A DNA stretch of 64,000 bases from Allokutzneria oryzae (GTDB lineage Bacteria > Actinomycetota > Actinomycetes > Mycobacteriales > Pseudonocardiaceae), in contig NZ_JBHLZU010000033.1 of the NCBI RefSeq assembly GCF_042429765.1, forward strand, positions 1 to 64,000, given 5' to 3'. Both the position numbers and the translations under genes were made by a program. Numbering within the stretch: position 1 is the first letter of the stretch; the number at the start of each line of letters is the position of its first letter. Of this stretch, positions 17,240 to 25,707 are shown piece by piece. Under the pieces are notes generated by a model. The model saw only the letters and a program-made list of their open reading frames with translations, made no database searches and was not told the origin of the DNA.

Positions 17240-18211
17240 TCAGGCCGTCGGCCGGACGACGAAGTCCAGCAGGCCCTTGTACTGGTCAACGCTGACCCTG
17301 CGGACATCCTTGCCGCTGTACGGCGCCTCCACCATCTCACCGTTGCCCAGGTACATGGCCACGTGGTGGATCGTCGCGGGGTTGCGCGTGTCGTAGGCCC
17401 AGAACAACAGATCACCCGGCTGGGCCTGCGAACGGGGGATGTAGGCGCCCGCCTTCCACTGGTCGCGGGACACGCGCGGCAGGTTCACCCCGGCCTTGCG
17501 GTACGCGGCCAGCATCAGGCCGGAGCAGTCGTAGGAGCTGGGCCCGGTCGCGCCCCAGATGTAGGGCTTGCCGATCTCCGAAAGGGCGAAGTCGATCGCG
17601 GCCTGCGCCACCTGGGACGCCGCGGGCAGGGTCTCGCAGCTGATCGGCTGGACGTCCCCGGCGAGCTGGCTGATCAGGAAGATCGCCATCGACTCCCACC
17701 GGTGGTAGCGCAGCGGGAAGGCCGAGCGCTCCACCTTCTGCGCCGCGTCACCGGGCCGCAGGTCCTCCCAGTTCGGGATGCGTTCGAGGGTGTCGTAGAA
17801 CCAGGTGATCTGCCACGGGATGCTCAACCGGTCCGACAGCGGCCCGTGCATCCCCCGGATCTGGAAGATGCCGACGGAGTCCCGGTCGCCGTAGGTCAGG
17901 TTGCGCAGCCCGGACTCGGTGCGCCCGGCCTGGATGGCGATCTGCCAGGCCTTCGCGGGCAGGTTCCGCTGCTTGCCCATGGCGATGATCATCGCCACGA
18001 TCTGCCTGGACTCCTCGCCGAGACCGGCCGCGTCGGCCTCGCCCTGCGCGGCCCCGGAGGACGACCAGTTGCCGCCGAACTCCGACGGGGCGCAGTAGGA
18101 CAACGCGTTCTGCTGCTTGCCAGCGCCACCGAGCAGCGCGGAGACCACGGCGATCGCCATGATCGTGCCGATGGCCGTGATCGCCAGAAACACGGGAACG
18201 ACACGCCTCAT
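17240..18211 (-). CDS. membrane-anchored NlpC/P60 peptidoglycan hydrolase with a transglycosylase-like region (VirB1-like)
   Basis: 323 aa. One N-terminal membrane anchor (about 5-28), then a lysozyme-like region (about 70-190, QIAIQAGRTESGLRNL with a possible catalytic Glu and VGIFQIRG), then an NlpC/P60 endopeptidase domain (about 205-320) with Cys in YDCSGLML and His in IHHVAMYLG. This two-enzyme layout is that of the cell-wall hydrolases of Gram-positive type IV secretion systems, which open the wall for the channel. Its ATG is two bases from the stop of the preceding VirB8-like gene. Confidence 0.88.
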   Translation of the reverse strand: MRRVVPVFLAITAIGTIMAIAVVSALLGGAGKQQNALSYCAPSEFGGNWSSSGAAQGEADAAGLGEESRQIVAMIIAMGKQRNLPAKAWQIAIQAGRTESGLRNLTYGDRDSVGIFQIRGMHGPLSDRLSIPWQITWFYDTLERIPNWEDLRPGDAAQKVERSAFPLRYHRWESMAIFLISQLAGDVQPISCETLPAASQVAQAAIDFALSEIGKPYIWGATGPSSYDCSGLMLAAYRKAGVNLPRVSRDQWKAGAYIPRSQAQPGDLLFWAYDTRNPATIHHVAMYLGNGEMVEAPYSGKDVRRVSVDQYKGLLDFVVRPTA

Positions 18212-18213
18212 GG

Positions 18214-18810
18214 CTACTCCACCGGCGTGTAGTAGGACACCCGCCAGCCCTGCTCGGGCACGCGGATGACGTAGAGCTTGATCGAGCCCTTGTCGGTGGG
18301 CACCGTCACCTCCACCGAGCTGGTCGTGGAGTTGGCACCGGTGGCCTTACCGGTCACCGTGGTCGCGGGCACGTTGGCCGGATCGACCGTGCCGAGCACC
18401 GCCATCTGCTCCTCCGTGCTGTGCTGGCGCAGCCCGGAGAGCCACTGCTGCGCGGTGATGCCGTCGGGGTGGTTGACGAAGGCCCTCGCCCACGCCTCCC
18501 CCACGGTCAGCGCCTCGGCGGCGGGTGCGGCGGGGACCGGGGCGGCCAGCGGGTTGGTGGTGATGCGCGGGGTGGTGACCGTGGGACCGGGCACCGCGCC
18601 GCTCGTGCCACCGCCCTGCGGGCGCGTCGTGGTGGTCTGTGCCCTCGGCTGCTCCTGGGACGCGGGCTCGTTCGGTAACAGCAGGCCGATCCCTGTCGCG
18701 ATGGCGCCCACGATGACCAGGGAAATGACGAAATGGGTCGGCGAACGCAGGGGCCAGCCCCACAGCCGGCGGTAGACCGCGGTGCGGCCTCGGTTGGTCC
18801 GGATCGGCAT
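18214..18810 (-). CDS. single-span membrane protein with an NTF2-like outer domain (VirB8/TcpC-like)
   Basis: 198 aa: a basic cytoplasmic tail, one membrane span (about 27-46), a Pro/Thr-rich linker (about 50-95), then a compact alpha/beta domain (EALTVGEAWARAFV ... SSVEVTVPTDKGSIKLYVIRVPEQGWRVSYY). The layout matches VirB8/TcpC assembly factors of type IV secretion; the assignment rests on architecture and operon context rather than strong motifs. An excellent GAGAGGAGG site fixes the ATG at 18810. Confidence 0.72.
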   Translation of the reverse strand: MPIRTNRGRTAVYRRLWGWPLRSPTHFVISLVIVGAIATGIGLLLPNEPASQEQPRAQTTTTRPQGGGTSGAVPGPTVTTPRITTNPLAAPVPAAPAAEALTVGEAWARAFVNHPDGITAQQWLSGLRQHSTEEQMAVLGTVDPANVPATTVTGKATGANSTTSSVEVTVPTDKGSIKLYVIRVPEQGWRVSYYTPVE

Positions 18811-18845
18811 CGGCGACTACCTCCTCTCAGCTCTCGGGCTCGTTG

Positions 18846-20801
18846 TCAGCGGGACTCACCGTCGCGGAGCTCAAGTCCCCGCGACGGCCGGTAAACCACC
18901 CATACCGGACGTCCCGCCACCGTTTCCATGTCGGAACGGCGTGGATTCGACACCGATCCGGTCGACACGGCGCTGGGCGCGGTGTCCAACCGGGACGGCA
19001 CGACCACGGCGTCCTCGCCGGTGCGGTCCCAGCTGCGGTCGAACACCGACGCCGTGTCCACGATCCGGCTCCGCGCGGCGGGCAGTGCGGCGGCGGCCCG
19101 GTTGGCGCCGAGCGCGCCACCCCCTGCCTCGTGCAACCGCTGCCCGGAGCTGGGCAGCGCCCGGCCGTCCGCTCCGACGACCTGGCCCTGCACCGTGCTC
19201 GCGAGCTCGGCGACCGCTCCTCGCACGCCCCGGCCTCCCGCGTAGGCGGCTTCGGGCCGGTCCCGGTGGGCACCGCGGCGACGGCCCTCGACGTTCTGGT
19301 CCGGGTCCATGCCGCGGACCTCGTCCCAGAAGTCGTCCTGCGGCGTCCGCTGCCCGGCGCGCCTGCCTCGGAAGCGGGACAGGAACCCGGGCGGCGACGC
19401 GGGCAGCGTGCTGCCGACCGCGCCCACCGACAGCTCCACCATCTGCCACATCCGCCGGATCGGCTTGCCCACCAGGAGCAGAACCAAGGTCATCAACCCT
19501 GCGAGCACCATCTGCGTCAGCAGTGTGAGACCGCGAGCCGGGTTGAAGATCCATGTCAGCACCATGGTGTGCAGGCCGGCCAGCGCCGAGATGACGATGA
19601 CGTTGAGCAGCGCGGAACCCACGGCGCGACCGACGTTCCGAAGGACGCTGTGGTGGATCATCGCAATCAGACCGATAAGAGGCCCGGTGAGAATCACGAC
19701 CCGGAGCAGAACTTGCCCAAGAACGACGGCCGCCTTGGCCAAGAGCTGGAAGACCGAATAGCACAGCGCCTGGAAAACCGAGAGGAAACCAGCGCCCATC
19801 CGGCTGCCATCGACCCCCTGAAAATACCCGTAGGTGCTGCCCAGCTTGGCGGCGATCTCCTTGAACGCCGCCTTCTTCGCGTCCGGCGGCCCCTGGTCGG
19901 CCTGAGTGTTCTTCTCTTCTCTGGTCCAGGCTTGCGCGTTGAGCAAGTCGCGACCGAACTGCTGAGCCTGAGGGGCGTCGGCCGAACCGAACTCACCACG
20001 CTTCCAATTCTGGAAAACGACCTGATCGTGCAGCATGGTCGGCAGCGACTTGGTGTCATTGATGCCGACCTCGTTCAGGAAGCCTCCCTGGAGCTGCGAG
20101 GTCCCCTTGATCAACACGCCGTCCAGGACCTGGGTGTAGATCAAGGGCGTGAGATACGTCGCGGCTGCCAGCCAGATACCTGCGAGCGCCCACAAACCGC
20201 GTTTACCAACCGTCGCAAGGTCGCCCGTCCAGATGTATCGGAACATCAGGACGGCCAAGAGTAGGGCAACCAGGCCGAACAGTGGCGTATAAACCGAGTT
20301 GTAAAGGGCTACGGTGCCACTTCTGACAATCTCGTCCAAGGGTTGCATGACCGTACCCTCAGAGAGCAGAAAATGGAGACCGTTGGTCGCACCGACAAGG
20401 TTCTTGGCGATATTGAAGAACTGGTTTCCGGCCCAGGTGTCGATCACCGCATTGGGGTTGCGGATGCCCTCCGGACCACAGCCCAGGTCGTAGGTGTGCC
20501 AAACCAGTCCGGCATAGCCGTACTCGTTGTAGGCACTCCCGGCCTGACCTTCATGCGCGGGGTCGAGAACGCCGACCATGCCCGCGCCGGGGCGTTCCGG
20601 GTTGGGGGCCTCGGCGCAGCTGGAGGTCTGGGCCATCGCGGGCGCGCCGAAGACGACCTGCATGCCGACGATGGCGAGCACCACGAGCAGGGCCCGCCTG
20701 CGCGCTGCGGACCGGGGGAACGAGTCAGGTCGCCTGCGCCGGGCACGCCGGCGTGCCACAAGCAGCGCGACGGCGACCGCCAGCACCACCAGGGTGGTCA
20801 T
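18846..20801 (-). CDS. polytopic membrane channel protein (VirB6/TrbL-like)
   Basis: 651 aa. Two N-terminal hydrophobic segments flank an Arg-rich stretch, a short extracytoplasmic region with cysteines follows, then a block of five to seven spans (about 155-420) including LFGLVALLLAVLMFRYIW and MVLAGLMTLVLLLVGKPIRR. The hydrophilic C-terminal 200 residues are cytoplasmic and low in complexity. This is the arrangement of VirB6/TrbL inner-membrane channel subunits. The ATG at 20801 overlaps the stop of the VirB4-like gene (ATGA). The stretch about 19560-20560 is noticeably less GC-rich than its neighbours. Open frame upstream of 20801 is an antisense-phase artefact of the VirB4 gene. Confidence 0.8.
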   Translation of the reverse strand: MTTLVVLAVAVALLVARRRARRRRPDSFPRSAARRRALLVVLAIVGMQVVFGAPAMAQTSSCAEAPNPERPGAGMVGVLDPAHEGQAGSAYNEYGYAGLVWHTYDLGCGPEGIRNPNAVIDTWAGNQFFNIAKNLVGATNGLHFLLSEGTVMQPLDEIVRSGTVALYNSVYTPLFGLVALLLAVLMFRYIWTGDLATVGKRGLWALAGIWLAAATYLTPLIYTQVLDGVLIKGTSQLQGGFLNEVGINDTKSLPTMLHDQVVFQNWKRGEFGSADAPQAQQFGRDLLNAQAWTREEKNTQADQGPPDAKKAAFKEIAAKLGSTYGYFQGVDGSRMGAGFLSVFQALCYSVFQLLAKAAVVLGQVLLRVVILTGPLIGLIAMIHHSVLRNVGRAVGSALLNVIVISALAGLHTMVLTWIFNPARGLTLLTQMVLAGLMTLVLLLVGKPIRRMWQMVELSVGAVGSTLPASPPGFLSRFRGRRAGQRTPQDDFWDEVRGMDPDQNVEGRRRGAHRDRPEAAYAGGRGVRGAVAELASTVQGQVVGADGRALPSSGQRLHEAGGGALGANRAAAALPAARSRIVDTASVFDRSWDRTGEDAVVVPSRLDTAPSAVSTGSVSNPRRSDMETVAGRPVWVVYRPSRGLELRDGESR

Positions 20802-23701
20802 GCGGCGCTGTCCCGCCCAACACGGCTCCTGCCGCCCCTGTCGTCGGTTCCGTCCGGTCGTGGGTCGAAGTCGTCGGAGTCCAGGCCGACCTCGTCGAGG
20901 GCGGCCTCCAGCTCGGCGTCCAAGTAGTCCTCCCCGGCCAGGTCCGGAACCGCTGCGTTCACGCGTGCCTGGGCCGCGTCCTGGGCCCGTGCGGCGTTGG
21001 CGGTCTTGACGGCGTCGCCGCGGACCGCGTCCGGCGTGGTGTCCATGGCCCCGCGCAGGTGCGCGAGGTGCGGGCCGCCGAAGTCGATCCGGATGCGCTC
21101 CACGCCACCCGCGCCGTCGCCGAAGATGAACTGCCTCGGGGACTGGTCGCGTTCGGTGGCGGTGCGCACCCCGCCGGGGCGGCGGCCGAGGCTGGACACG
21201 ACCTGCTCGTAGCCGGCGCCGACCGGCACCTTGAGCAGCCGCAGCGCGTCGGCCTGGGCGTTCTCGTCGTCGAGTCTGCCGACGAAGACCGAGTCCAGCA
21301 GCGAGACGAAGCCCTGGATCTTCAGGAAGTCGGCGGGGATCTGGGAGGACAGCAGCACCCGGACGTTCCACTTGCGGGAGTCACGGGCGAAGCGGTTCAT
21401 CAGCACGCGGCCGGTCGGCACCTCGGAGAGGAAGAACGCCTCGTCGATCCAGACGCCCTTGCGCTGGTCCTTGGGCCGCTCGTAGATCGAGCGCTGGGTG
21501 AGCCACGCGGCGAGGTTGAGCATCTCCACGCCGAGGGACTCCGCGTCGGTCCAGTGCTCGCGGCCGACCGCCTCCTTGGGCAGGGTCAGCCCGGCCATGG
21601 TGAGCACGGTGAACCGGTCGTCGCGGGTCTCGGAGTACGGGTCGGCGTCGCGCTCGGGGATGAGCAGCGACATGCGCTCCCGCATCTCGTCGAGGAAGTC
21701 CGCGACCACCGTCGCGTGCTCGTGGTGCTCGGAGGCGTCGCGGCGCAGCGCGTCGAAGACCATGCTCGGGTCGGCGTTGGGCCGGCCGCCCACGGTGCGG
21801 ACGGCGCGCAGCAGCACGATCCGGGTCTGCGGCATCCGCGAGACCTCGTAGGGCAGCAGCCCGGTCAGCACGTCCAGGACGAGGCGGCGGCGGGTCGCTG
21901 CGGCCAGCGCCTTCTCCCTGCGCCACGCGCGCTCGGGGTCCTCCTCGTCGAGGAAGTGGTCCAGCTGCGGCTCGGCGACCACGCGGTACGGGTTGAGGAT
22001 GCCGGGCTGGGCGTTGAGCAGGTTGATCGGCCGGGCGTAGGGCCGCAGCTCGGGCAGGTCGCACAGCTTCGCCAGCGGGCCCGAGGGGTCCAGCACCGTC
22101 CAGTACGCCCCGGCGCGCAGCGTCTTGTAGACGATGCCGCCGCCGAGGAAGGACTTTCCGCCACCGAGGCCGGCCACCATCGCGGTGAGCCCGGAGGCGT
22201 CGCGGATCTCCTGCGCCATCCACGGGTCCCACGCCACCGGGCGGCGGGTCGCGGTGCAGGTCTCGCCGAGCAGGATGCCGCGCCGGTCGCCGACCTCGGC
22301 GGTCGCGGTGGGCACCGCCGATGCGGCCCAGATCACCGAGCCCCTGCGCAGGTAGGCGGCAGAGGCCAGCGGTTCGCCGGGGACGAACTCCCTGGCCAGC
22401 GCGTACTGCGACTCGGGGTGCTCGATGGCGATCTTCGGCTTGTACAGCTCGACCAGCTGCTGGGCCAGCCGCAGCGCGTCGCGCTCGGTGTTGCCGGACA
22501 CCGACAGCCGCCACCAGGACCGGACCCGGGTGGCCAGCGCGGTGAAGCCGGAGGTCATCTCGTCGTCGATCTCCAGCACGCGCGCGGCCTGGCGGGCCAG
22601 CGACTGCGGCGGTTCGAGCTCGTGCTCGTCGGTGTAGTGCCGGACCTGCGAGCGGACCTTGTTCATCTGCCGCTGCAGCTCGCCCGTGACGTCCTCGGGC
22701 CTGCGCACGTAGATCCGGGCTGACCACTCCACGGAGGCGGGCAGCCGGTCGGCGCGCTGCACCCACGGGTCGTCGATCTCGGGGATCTGCAGGCCGTGCA
22801 TCATGCCGACGGTGAGCACGACGACGTTCTTGGTGGTGCCCGCGTTGGAGCCGGTGCGGCCGCGCACGGTGACCGTGGGCGCGTAGGGCTCCTGGTGGAA
22901 GTCGGCGGCGTCGGTGAAGGACGCCAGGTCCTCCGGTTCCCACTCGGCCGCGGGCACGGCGGGCAGGTTGCGCGGCGCGGGCAGGCCCAGCGAGCACGAC
23001 CGGTGCATCAGCCAGGACATCTCCTCGGCGGTGACCGGGCGGCCCTCCAGGCCGGCGGAGCCGATCACCTGGTCCAGGTGCTCGACCTCGCTGTCCAGCG
23101 CGACCAGCTCGGCGTCGACGGCCTCGGGGAAGATCCGGCGCAGCACGGGAGCGGCTCGCTCGACCGCGCGGTCCATCACGTTGCGGGTCTGGACCTGGAC
23201 GCCGAGGTAGACCTCCTTCTCCGCCATGGAGCGGCCCATCAGCTGCTGCTGCTCGCCGACCATGTAGTCGTCGAAGGACAGCGCGCCCGGGGTGTCCGGC
23301 AGCCGCCCGACCGCGTTGTGCACGTGCGCCTCGGCCCACATCCGGATCGGGTACGGGCGGTTGGTCACCCGCAGGTGCAGCCAGCGGCCCTGCAGCTCGG
23401 CGTACTGCCCGGCGATCGCGTGGATCAGGTCCTGGCGCTGGGAGTCGGAGCGGAAGGACCAGCGCTGCGGCGAGAGCCGGTACCAGGCGTAGACGTCCTG
23501 GCTGGTGCGCAGCAGGTGGCCGTCGATGCTGCGCGCCGAGATGGACGGCGTGTAGGTCGGCACCGACTGCTCCCCGGGCAGCCTGCGACCTCTTTTGCTG
23601 TGCGCACGCTGGTCGGCCTTGCCGCGGGTGCCCTGGCGGTTGTGCCGGGACGAGCCGTCCATGCCGGAGCTGCGGTCATGGTTACGCCGGCGACGAAACA
23701 C
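20798..23701 (-). CDS. VirB4/TraC-like secretion ATPase
   Basis: 967 aa. A type IV secretion motor ATPase: an N-terminal domain (about 50-480), then Walker A GLGGGKSFLGG near 512 and Walker B KGVWIDEAFFL near 749, with the family's LLSSQIPADF and SVFVGRLDDE segments after it. The acidic C-terminus is probably disordered. The GTG at 23701 (VFRRRRNHD) is chosen because AAGGAGG lies six bases upstream; the ATG at 23662 (MDGSSRHN) has no comparable site. The gene therefore overlaps the end of the VirB3-like gene by 20 bp and the start of the VirB6-like gene by four. Confidence 0.88.
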   Translation of the reverse strand: MFRRRRNHDRSSGMDGSSRHNRQGTRGKADQRAHSKRGRRLPGEQSVPTYTPSISARSIDGHLLRTSQDVYAWYRLSPQRWSFRSDSQRQDLIHAIAGQYAELQGRWLHLRVTNRPYPIRMWAEAHVHNAVGRLPDTPGALSFDDYMVGEQQQLMGRSMAEKEVYLGVQVQTRNVMDRAVERAAPVLRRIFPEAVDAELVALDSEVEHLDQVIGSAGLEGRPVTAEEMSWLMHRSCSLGLPAPRNLPAVPAAEWEPEDLASFTDAADFHQEPYAPTVTVRGRTGSNAGTTKNVVVLTVGMMHGLQIPEIDDPWVQRADRLPASVEWSARIYVRRPEDVTGELQRQMNKVRSQVRHYTDEHELEPPQSLARQAARVLEIDDEMTSGFTALATRVRSWWRLSVSGNTERDALRLAQQLVELYKPKIAIEHPESQYALAREFVPGEPLASAAYLRRGSVIWAASAVPTATAEVGDRRGILLGETCTATRRPVAWDPWMAQEIRDASGLTAMVAGLGGGKSFLGGGIVYKTLRAGAYWTVLDPSGPLAKLCDLPELRPYARPINLLNAQPGILNPYRVVAEPQLDHFLDEEDPERAWRREKALAAATRRRLVLDVLTGLLPYEVSRMPQTRIVLLRAVRTVGGRPNADPSMVFDALRRDASEHHEHATVVADFLDEMRERMSLLIPERDADPYSETRDDRFTVLTMAGLTLPKEAVGREHWTDAESLGVEMLNLAAWLTQRSIYERPKDQRKGVWIDEAFFLSEVPTGRVLMNRFARDSRKWNVRVLLSSQIPADFLKIQGFVSLLDSVFVGRLDDENAQADALRLLKVPVGAGYEQVVSSLGRRPGGVRTATERDQSPRQFIFGDGAGGVERIRIDFGGPHLAHLRGAMDTTPDAVRGDAVKTANAARAQDAAQARVNAAVPDLAGEDYLDAELEAALDEVGLDSDDFDPRPDGTDDRGGRSRVGRDSAA

Positions 23702-24278
23702 CGGGTGCCTCCTTGCTGCGGGTTCGGCGCGGCCTCCTGCGGCCCCCCGATGTCTGCTGCGCCGCCTGCTGCGGCTGCTGGGCCTGCTGCTGCGGTCCCG
23801 TCGACCTGCGCGAGGACCGCTTCCCAGCCGTCCCGCGCCGGGACCTGGTGTCCTGGGCGGCCTTGTTCCTGGCGGCGTTCTTGGCGGCCTTCTTCGCCGC
23901 CCGCTTGTTCTTCGGGCGCGGCCGCTCCGGGCGCACCCTGATCCGGGCGGCGCTGGCAGCGCCACCCCGGCCCCCCGTGGTCTGCCTGGGCGCGGTGAGC
24001 TCACGCACCCACATCGTGGTGACCGCGCCGAGCGGCCGCTCCTGGTTGATCCGCGAGCAGATCATCCTGGTGAGCACGATGGTGATGATCACCGCCCACG
24101 CGGTGGAGAAGAAGCTGAAACCGAAGCCCATCCGGCGTTCCACGGCGATGACCAGCAGGAACACGCAGATGCCCACGCCCCAGGCCACGTAGCGGGCTCG
24201 CCACGGGAAGGTGGCGCGTGGTGGACCGAGCCAGACGGCGTCGATGCGGTAGACCTCGTCGTCGGTGCGAACGCGCAC
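23682..24278 (-). CDS. PrgI/VirB3-like small membrane protein with a basic tail
   Basis: 198 aa. Residues about 28-75 form two close membrane spans (WGVGICVFLLVIAVE and FFSTAWAVIITIVLTRMI), and the remainder is a Lys/Arg/Gln-rich cytoplasmic tail. Short two-span proteins directly before the VirB4 gene are VirB3/PrgI partners that anchor the ATPase. The extended basic tail (about 110 residues) is unusual and could contact nucleic acid or the acidic C-terminus of the ATPase; that is inference. GTG at 24278 is the first possible start after an in-frame stop. Confidence 0.75.
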   Translation of the reverse strand: MRVRTDDEVYRIDAVWLGPPRATFPWRARYVAWGVGICVFLLVIAVERRMGFGFSFFSTAWAVIITIVLTRMICSRINQERPLGAVTTMWVRELTAPRQTTGGRGGAASAARIRVRPERPRPKNKRAAKKAAKNAARNKAAQDTRSRRGTAGKRSSRRSTGPQQQAQQPQQAAQQTSGGRRRPRRTRSKEAPGVSSPA

Positions 24279-24296
24279 TCCAGATCACTCGTCCGA

Positions 24297-24569
24297 TCAC
24301 TGGGTAAATAGCTGGGCGATCCACTTGCCGATGTTCACACCGGCGCCACTGACCGCTAGACCGACGATGGCCAGCGCCACGATCACGCCGCCGAGGCGGC
24401 GCATCACGCCCGCGTTGTCCCCGCGACCGCCGCCCAGCCAGAGCAGCAGGATGGCGACGACGAGCAGGAGCAGGGGGAGGAGGTTGCTCTGGATCCAGTC
24501 CTGGATACCGCTGGTCTTGATCTGCTGGTTCCCCTGGGCGAGGAAATCCAAGATCGTTGTGGTGTTCAT
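24297..24569 (-). CDS. small two-span membrane protein (possible VirB2/pilin-like component)
   Basis: 90 aa: a short N-terminal segment (MNTTTILDFLAQGNQQI), a strongly hydrophobic span (LLPLLLLVVAILLLWLGG), a small glycine-rich loop, and a second span (GGVIVALAIVGLAVSG). This is the size and topology of VirB2-type subunits. It is the first gene of the secretion-like operon, 18 bp before the next gene. The ATG at 24569 follows GGGAG. Confidence 0.7.
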   Translation of the reverse strand: MNTTTILDFLAQGNQQIKTSGIQDWIQSNLLPLLLLVVAILLLWLGGGRGDNAGVMRRLGGVIVALAIVGLAVSGAGVNIGKWIAQLFTQ

Positions 24570-25008
24570 TGTCCCTACTCCCGGGTACGAGGAGCTCTGC
24601 TCGATCACGAGTCCGGGCCGCTGGTCTGGTCCCGGCGAGTCCTACGAGTACAACATGCCGCCATCACGAGGTGTACTGGCTAGAGTGCCGTGCGTCGAGC
24701 ACGAAGAGGTTCAACCGCCCGAAATACGTCCAATCCGACCACACACATCATGGTGTGGAGGCTGCCAGCGGTGAACAACCGACGCGGCTTTGTCCCGCTT
24801 GCCGCAACGTTTCACCCGCCTGCGAACACGCCGGTGACGGATCGTGTGCGCACTGGACGGGACAAGGATTTGCTTGCGCACACATCCGGGTGTGCGGAAG
24901 TCTGTGGAACGCGTACCCGCAAGCCTGTCCTCGGGGTTGAAGCCCATGGGGCGTCGATCCGGCGTACCCGGCGTGGAGACCAGCAAGCGAACTCAGAGGA
25001 GTCCGCCG
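24570..25008. other. intergenic control region between the secretion-like operon and the small DNA-binding gene
   Basis: About 440 bp without a gene, less GC-rich than its surroundings. It must carry the divergent promoters, but no strong -35/-10 pair stands out. A perfect 9-bp inverted repeat is present (next entry). Confidence 0.55.
24844..24883. promoter_or_regulatory. inverted repeat, candidate operator
   Basis: GTGTGCGCA (24844-24852) and TGCGCACAC (24875-24883) form perfect arms 22 bases apart, about two helical turns. A partial third copy (GTGTGCGGA) follows at about 24890. A dimeric ribbon-helix-helix protein such as the neighbouring gene product could bind here. Confidence 0.4.
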
Positions 25009-25362
25009 ATGACCCAGTCCACCGAGCCCTCGGCCGGCATCGACGACCATGGCGCTGCCGGACTTGGTGACGATCAGGTTACCGCCACTGTCCAGCCTGG
25101 CCCGCGCAGGGTTCAGCGCACCGTGAACTTCGAGCGCACCGTGCTCGAACGGGCTCGCGCGGCCGCGACGTACCTGGCCGCCTACGCGCCCCAGGCGGGC
25201 GTGCGCAGCCTCGCCGACATCGTCAACCCGGCGGTCGAGGAGCGGGTGGCGGAGTTAGAGGCGGAGTTCAACGACGGCAAGCCGTTCCGCCCGGTCTACC
25301 GGATGCCTGCGGGCCGCCCGGCCCGCAACGTCCCCCGGCCGGACGAGCAGGAGCACGACTGA
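25009..25362 (+). CDS. small ribbon-helix-helix-like DNA-binding protein (ParB/CopG-like)
   Basis: 117 aa. A disordered N-terminus, then RTVNFERTVLERARAAATYL ... SLADIVNPAVEERVAELEAEFNDGKPF. This is the beta-helix-helix pattern seen in small centromere- or operator-binding proteins of actinobacterial plasmids and integrative elements. No ParA partner is adjacent. The ATG at 25009 follows an AGAGGAG site. It is divergent from the secretion-like operon and is a candidate regulator of it. Confidence 0.7.
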   Translation: MTQSTEPSAGIDDHGAAGLGDDQVTATVQPGPRRVQRTVNFERTVLERARAAATYLAAYAPQAGVRSLADIVNPAVEERVAELEAEFNDGKPFRPVYRMPAGRPARNVPRPDEQEHD

Positions 25363-25405
25363 GGCATCTGCCTGATTCCCCGAACGGACCCGGCCCCGCT
25401 CACTG

Positions 25406-25660
25406 TCAGTCATCCTCCGGCAGGCCCCGGAGCCTGCCGATCAGCACCCACAGCACCCCGCCGAGCACGGCGAGCCCCGCCGCGCCCGCGAGCTGCCACG
25501 GCTGGCCGAACGCGGCGACGAACTCGTCGACCAGCAGCAGCCCGCCGCCGATCGCCAGCGCGATCGGCAGCACCGGTGACCTCGGCACGAGCCGGACCAG
25601 CGGCAGCAGCAGCCCGAGGCTGATCAGCACCTGGCCGAGCAGGGTCAGCAGCCAGTCCAC
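25406..25660 (-). CDS. small integral membrane protein, unknown function
   Basis: 84 aa, almost entirely hydrophobic, with three predicted spans (LLTLLGQVLISLGLLLPLV, VLPIALAIGGGLLLVDEF, LAGAAGLAVLGGVLWVLIG) and an acidic tail. GTG at 25660 has a GGGAGG site eight bases upstream. It lies 47 bp beyond the rnpB 3' end on the same strand. No family is recognised. Confidence 0.65.
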   Translation of the reverse strand: MDWLLTLLGQVLISLGLLLPLVRLVPRSPVLPIALAIGGGLLLVDEFVAAFGQPWQLAGAAGLAVLGGVLWVLIGRLRGLPEDD

Positions 25661-25707
25661 GCCGTCCGCCTCCCGCTCCGCTGCTCGCCGGTTCACCGGT
25701 ACGAGGG

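Noticed and set aside
18846..21371. An 841-residue version of the VirB6-like protein
   Set aside because: The first 190 residues are out-of-phase sequence of the VirB4 gene; the ATG at 20801 with the ATGA overlap is the credible start.
24570..25008. Strong promoter for the secretion-like operon
   Set aside because: Several TAnnnT hexamers exist on the minus strand but none has a suitably spaced -35 or a consistent distance to the start, so none is listed.
16606..25362. Complete integrative conjugative element
   Set aside because: No integrase, relaxase, replication gene, coupling ATPase or att repeats were found, and the block is embedded in conserved backbone; only the transport parts are present.
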